Part shown: one piece after another, positions 4,856 through 6,375 of the stretch | Layout: every line of letters begins with the position of its first letter | Numbering within the stretch: the stretch's first letter is position 1 | NCBI GenBank assembly: GCA_024643825.1 | Contig: JAHEME010000176.1 | Location: 1-6,375 of the forward strand | DNA length: 6,375 bases | Direction of reading: 5' to 3' | Source of the DNA: Chloroflexota bacterium | GTDB lineage: Bacteria; Chloroflexota; Anaerolineae; Aggregatilineales; UBA3940 | The notes under the pieces: generated by a model | Databases searched by the model: none | What the model saw: the letters and a program-made list of their open reading frames with translations, nothing else | Told to the model about the DNA's origin: nothing | Made by a program: the position numbers and the translations under genes

Positions 4856-5797
4856 ATGAAATGTTTTCCTCTGGATGAGAAGTCCTCCTTTCAGGCGCTT
4901 GGTCAAACACCTGCGCTTCTTTCCAGTAAGTCTGTAATTTTTGTATTACAAACAGGCATGCCAGACGTTGAGTGGCTTCTCGACAAGATCGAATCACAGG
5001 ATGGCTGGTTCCGATTTCCACCTTATCTAAGCAACGTCATTACAAATCTCAAAATAGAAAATTACCCGCTTCTGTATTCAAGCGAGTCGGCTATAGTCAA
5101 CATGCTAATGAAGGGTTTCTTGGACGATGAACAGATAATGGAATTCAACGCGGAACTCGAAGCGGCCAGCCCCGAGGATGGGAGTGAATTTGTTGGGGCG
5201 CTCATGGAGGGGCTTGATCAGGCAATTGAGCAAATAGAGATTCCGAAGACGCCCCAACAGCAGAAAGAAGCACTGGCTCGTTTTAATGCGATGTCACCCG
5301 AAGAGCAAAAAGAAAGCGTTCGGGTGTCGCAGCATTTTTTCTGTTTTTTCTTCGCTAGCTTTTATCAGAACCTGTCAGTGATGGTTCATGGTGAAAAGCT
5401 CACTTCATTAGTGGTTCAAGCCCAGACTGGTAACGATGAGGCTTTCGTCAAGGCTGTTCAGATTGATCGCCGCATTCTGACTTCAATCCCTTATTTCAGG
5501 GAGCGCTACGCGAGAGCCCAAGATGAAGCTAACAGCGGGTTTTATGATCTGCTTTCCTATCGCTTGAGTCGTCCGCCATACAGAGGAAAGATCAGGTACA
5601 AGTCACTCTGGCTGGCGTTTTCCATCTTGGATCAAGCCGGCCTGCTCGTTACCCTACCGCATCGTGAAATTCTAGAGATGTGCGATGAGGCGGGGGTCGG
5701 CGGCTTCTCTAATCGAGTTCAGGACGTGAATCATCTTTCCCGACGCATCAAAGAATATCGCGAGTTTCAGAAACGAGGTCTTACGTCCACCCCCTGA
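4856..5797 (+). CDS. Unknown 313-aa protein, last gene of the Ubl operon
   Basis: I do not recognise a characterised family. ATG 4856 is chosen because AGGTGGG lies just before it; an in-frame GTG at 4838 would overlap the DUF6527 stop and adds six residues. The gene begins seven bases after DUF6527 and ends at the operon terminator, so it is co-transcribed with the Ubl machinery. The product appears mostly helical. An acidic stretch (89-130) is followed by a Gln/Glu-rich charged helix (131-156), an aromatic run HFFCFFFASFY (160-170) that is short for a membrane helix, and a C-terminal half with DLLSYRLSRPPYRGKIRYKSLW (231-252) and a basic tail RRIKEYREFQKRG. No catalytic motif stands out. 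By position it could be an effector, a Ubl target or an E2/E3 substitute; all three are guesses. Confidence 0.8.
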   Translation: MKCFPLDEKSSFQALGQTPALLSSKSVIFVLQTGMPDVEWLLDKIESQDGWFRFPPYLSNVITNLKIENYPLLYSSESAIVNMLMKGFLDDEQIMEFNAELEAASPEDGSEFVGALMEGLDQAIEQIEIPKTPQQQKEALARFNAMSPEEQKESVRVSQHFFCFFFASFYQNLSVMVHGEKLTSLVVQAQTGNDEAFVKAVQIDRRILTSIPYFRERYARAQDEANSGFYDLLSYRLSRPPYRGKIRYKSLWLAFSILDQAGLLVTLPHREILEMCDEAGVGGFSNRVQDVNHLSRRIKEYREFQKRGLTSTP

Positions 5798-5824
5798 AAA
5801 TATTTTTCGGGGGGTCGGTCTTTT
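5789..5824 (+). terminator. Strong intrinsic terminator ending the Ubl operon
   Basis: Bases 5789-5800 pair with 5804-5815 in an uninterrupted 12-bp stem (one T-G wobble at 5795/5809) with a three-base loop (TAT). The stem contains the last gene's TGA stop (5795-5797). A T-rich tail (TCTTTT, 5819-5824) follows after a short CGG gap. The A4/T4 run at the top of the stem may allow some bidirectional activity. Confidence 0.8.
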
Positions 5825-5842
5825 GAGTTCCGGTTTACAAAA

Positions 5843-5903
5843 TCCATATCCATTCCAGGAAGCCTTGTTGGCACGCTGGTACTTCATTTGGAGTGGATAT
5901 GGA
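5843..5903. repeat. Inverted repeat enclosing the start site of the last gene
   Basis: TCCATATCCATTCC (5843-5856) and GGAGTGGATATGGA (5890-5903) are inverse complements over 14 bases with one mismatch, separated by 33 bases. In the transcript the right arm contains both the ribosome binding site (GGAG, 5890-5893) and the ATG (5899-5901) of the following gene, so folding would hide its start. It could instead be a protein-binding or recombination site. The match is clear; the function is inferred. Confidence 0.6.
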
Positions 5904-6375
5904 AACCCGAGAAACAGAAAGCAGTTCCGACGACGAACGGGGGCGGGCTAGCGCATGCGCAGCCGCCCCCGGCACGGAGCCGGAAAAGGATGCGACGCTT
6001 AGTAACACAGCATCCAATAAATGCAATCCAGGGGAGATAAGCTTTGTTCCTCTTCGTTGGGGGGTGGATAGTCTCTACCTCTCCTACCCTGGCATGCTGG
6101 CGGACTCAACCTTCCGCAAACTAGAAGCCCTCAAGAAAACCGCACAATCCGACCTGGAAGCGGACCAGATGACCGCGCAGTATCCGGTCGGGGATCATCT
6201 CTTCGAGGTCAAGGACAAAGGCTCCGGCCTTTTCTCCTACATCCTCAGAGATAACGCCTATCGGATATCCCTTTCCCGCCCTAAGACTGGCTCGGTCCCG
6301 ATGGCCTATGTCCAAGTGTCGAGTGGCTTGCTTGCGGCCTATAGCCCCTTGCAGGCCGAATCGATGTTGAGCGCG
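5899..6375 (+). CDS. Unrecognised protein, 5' part only (cut by window end)
   Basis: From ATG 5899, with TGGAG five bases upstream, the frame is open for 159 codons to the window end. Residues 1 to about 45 are polar and low-complexity (Glu, Ser, Ala rich, from METRETESSSDDERGRAS). A more ordered domain begins at about residue 47: ISFVPLRWGVDSLYLSYPG, then LKKTAQSD, HLFEVKDKGSGLFSYILRD, RISLSR and PMAYVQVSS. This opening vaguely recalls replication-initiation-like or phage/ICE-associated proteins, but I cannot assign it and the C-terminal half is missing. It is preceded by the operon terminator, so it is a separate transcription unit, and its base composition looks more GC-rich than the Ubl operon. 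The start codon lies inside an inverted repeat, which may limit its translation. Confidence 0.72.
   Translation, partial: METRETESSSDDERGRASACAAAPGTEPEKDATLSNTASNKCNPGEISFVPLRWGVDSLYLSYPGMLADSTFRKLEALKKTAQSDLEADQMTAQYPVGDHLFEVKDKGSGLFSYILRDNAYRISLSRPKTGSVPMAYVQVSSGLLAAYSPLQAESMLSA

Noticed and set aside
4053..5021. Minus-strand frames of 60-80 residues across the Ubl operon
   Set aside because: They overlap well-supported plus-strand genes, show no family features and have no start signals that stand out.

Overview
The window looks like an accessory island from a Gram-negative, probably gammaproteobacterial, genome. The genes have mid-range base composition (by eye), tight operon-style spacing and AT-rich regulatory gaps. 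Their families (Fic, GHKL/STAS pairs, bacterial ubiquitin-like cassettes) are typical of mobile or defence-type regions. The genus cannot be fixed from the sequence. No transposase, integrase, tRNA, rRNA or CRISPR array is visible.

Layout. (1) 1-851, minus strand: most of a Fic-domain protein, its 3' end cut by the window edge. (2) 852-1125: a divergent, AT-rich intergenic region with seven perfect tandem copies of a 12-bp unit, and diverged copies of the same GCCGAT-centred motif next to both flanking genes. (3) 1126-2638, plus strand: a GHKL-type ATPase gene followed by a STAS-like/winged-helix gene, closed by a short intrinsic terminator. (4) 2657-2684: a perfect 9-bp dyad at the head of the next operon. 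(5) 2737-5797, plus strand: a compact operon of five genes: a 57-aa basic protein; an 88-aa single-domain ubiquitin-like protein of the multiubiquitin family; an E1-like ThiF-fold adenylating enzyme with an N-terminal DUF6791-like domain; a DUF6527-like Cys/His protein; and a 313-aa protein of unknown function. A 12-bp-stem terminator overlaps the last stop codon. (6) 5899-6375, plus strand: the 5' part of another unrecognised gene, whose ribosome binding site and start codon fall inside a long inverted repeat.

How the genes may work together (inference). The centre of the window is a minimal bacterial ubiquitin-like conjugation cassette. The Ubl would be adenylated at its C terminus by the E1-like protein and attached to an unknown target. 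DUF6527 and the 313-aa protein are candidates for deconjugase, ligase, target or effector. The cassette lacks three things one would expect: the Ubl ends in Asn-Arg-Ser rather than Gly-Gly, the E1 has no cysteine in the part of the adenylation domain where the catalytic thiol normally sits, and there is no stand-alone E2 and no JAB/JAMM peptidase. The upstream GHKL and STAS/winged-helix pair resembles a partner-switching regulator and is well placed to control the cassette, although a terminator separates the two units. The Fic gene is divergent and shares the repeat-rich control region with that regulator pair.
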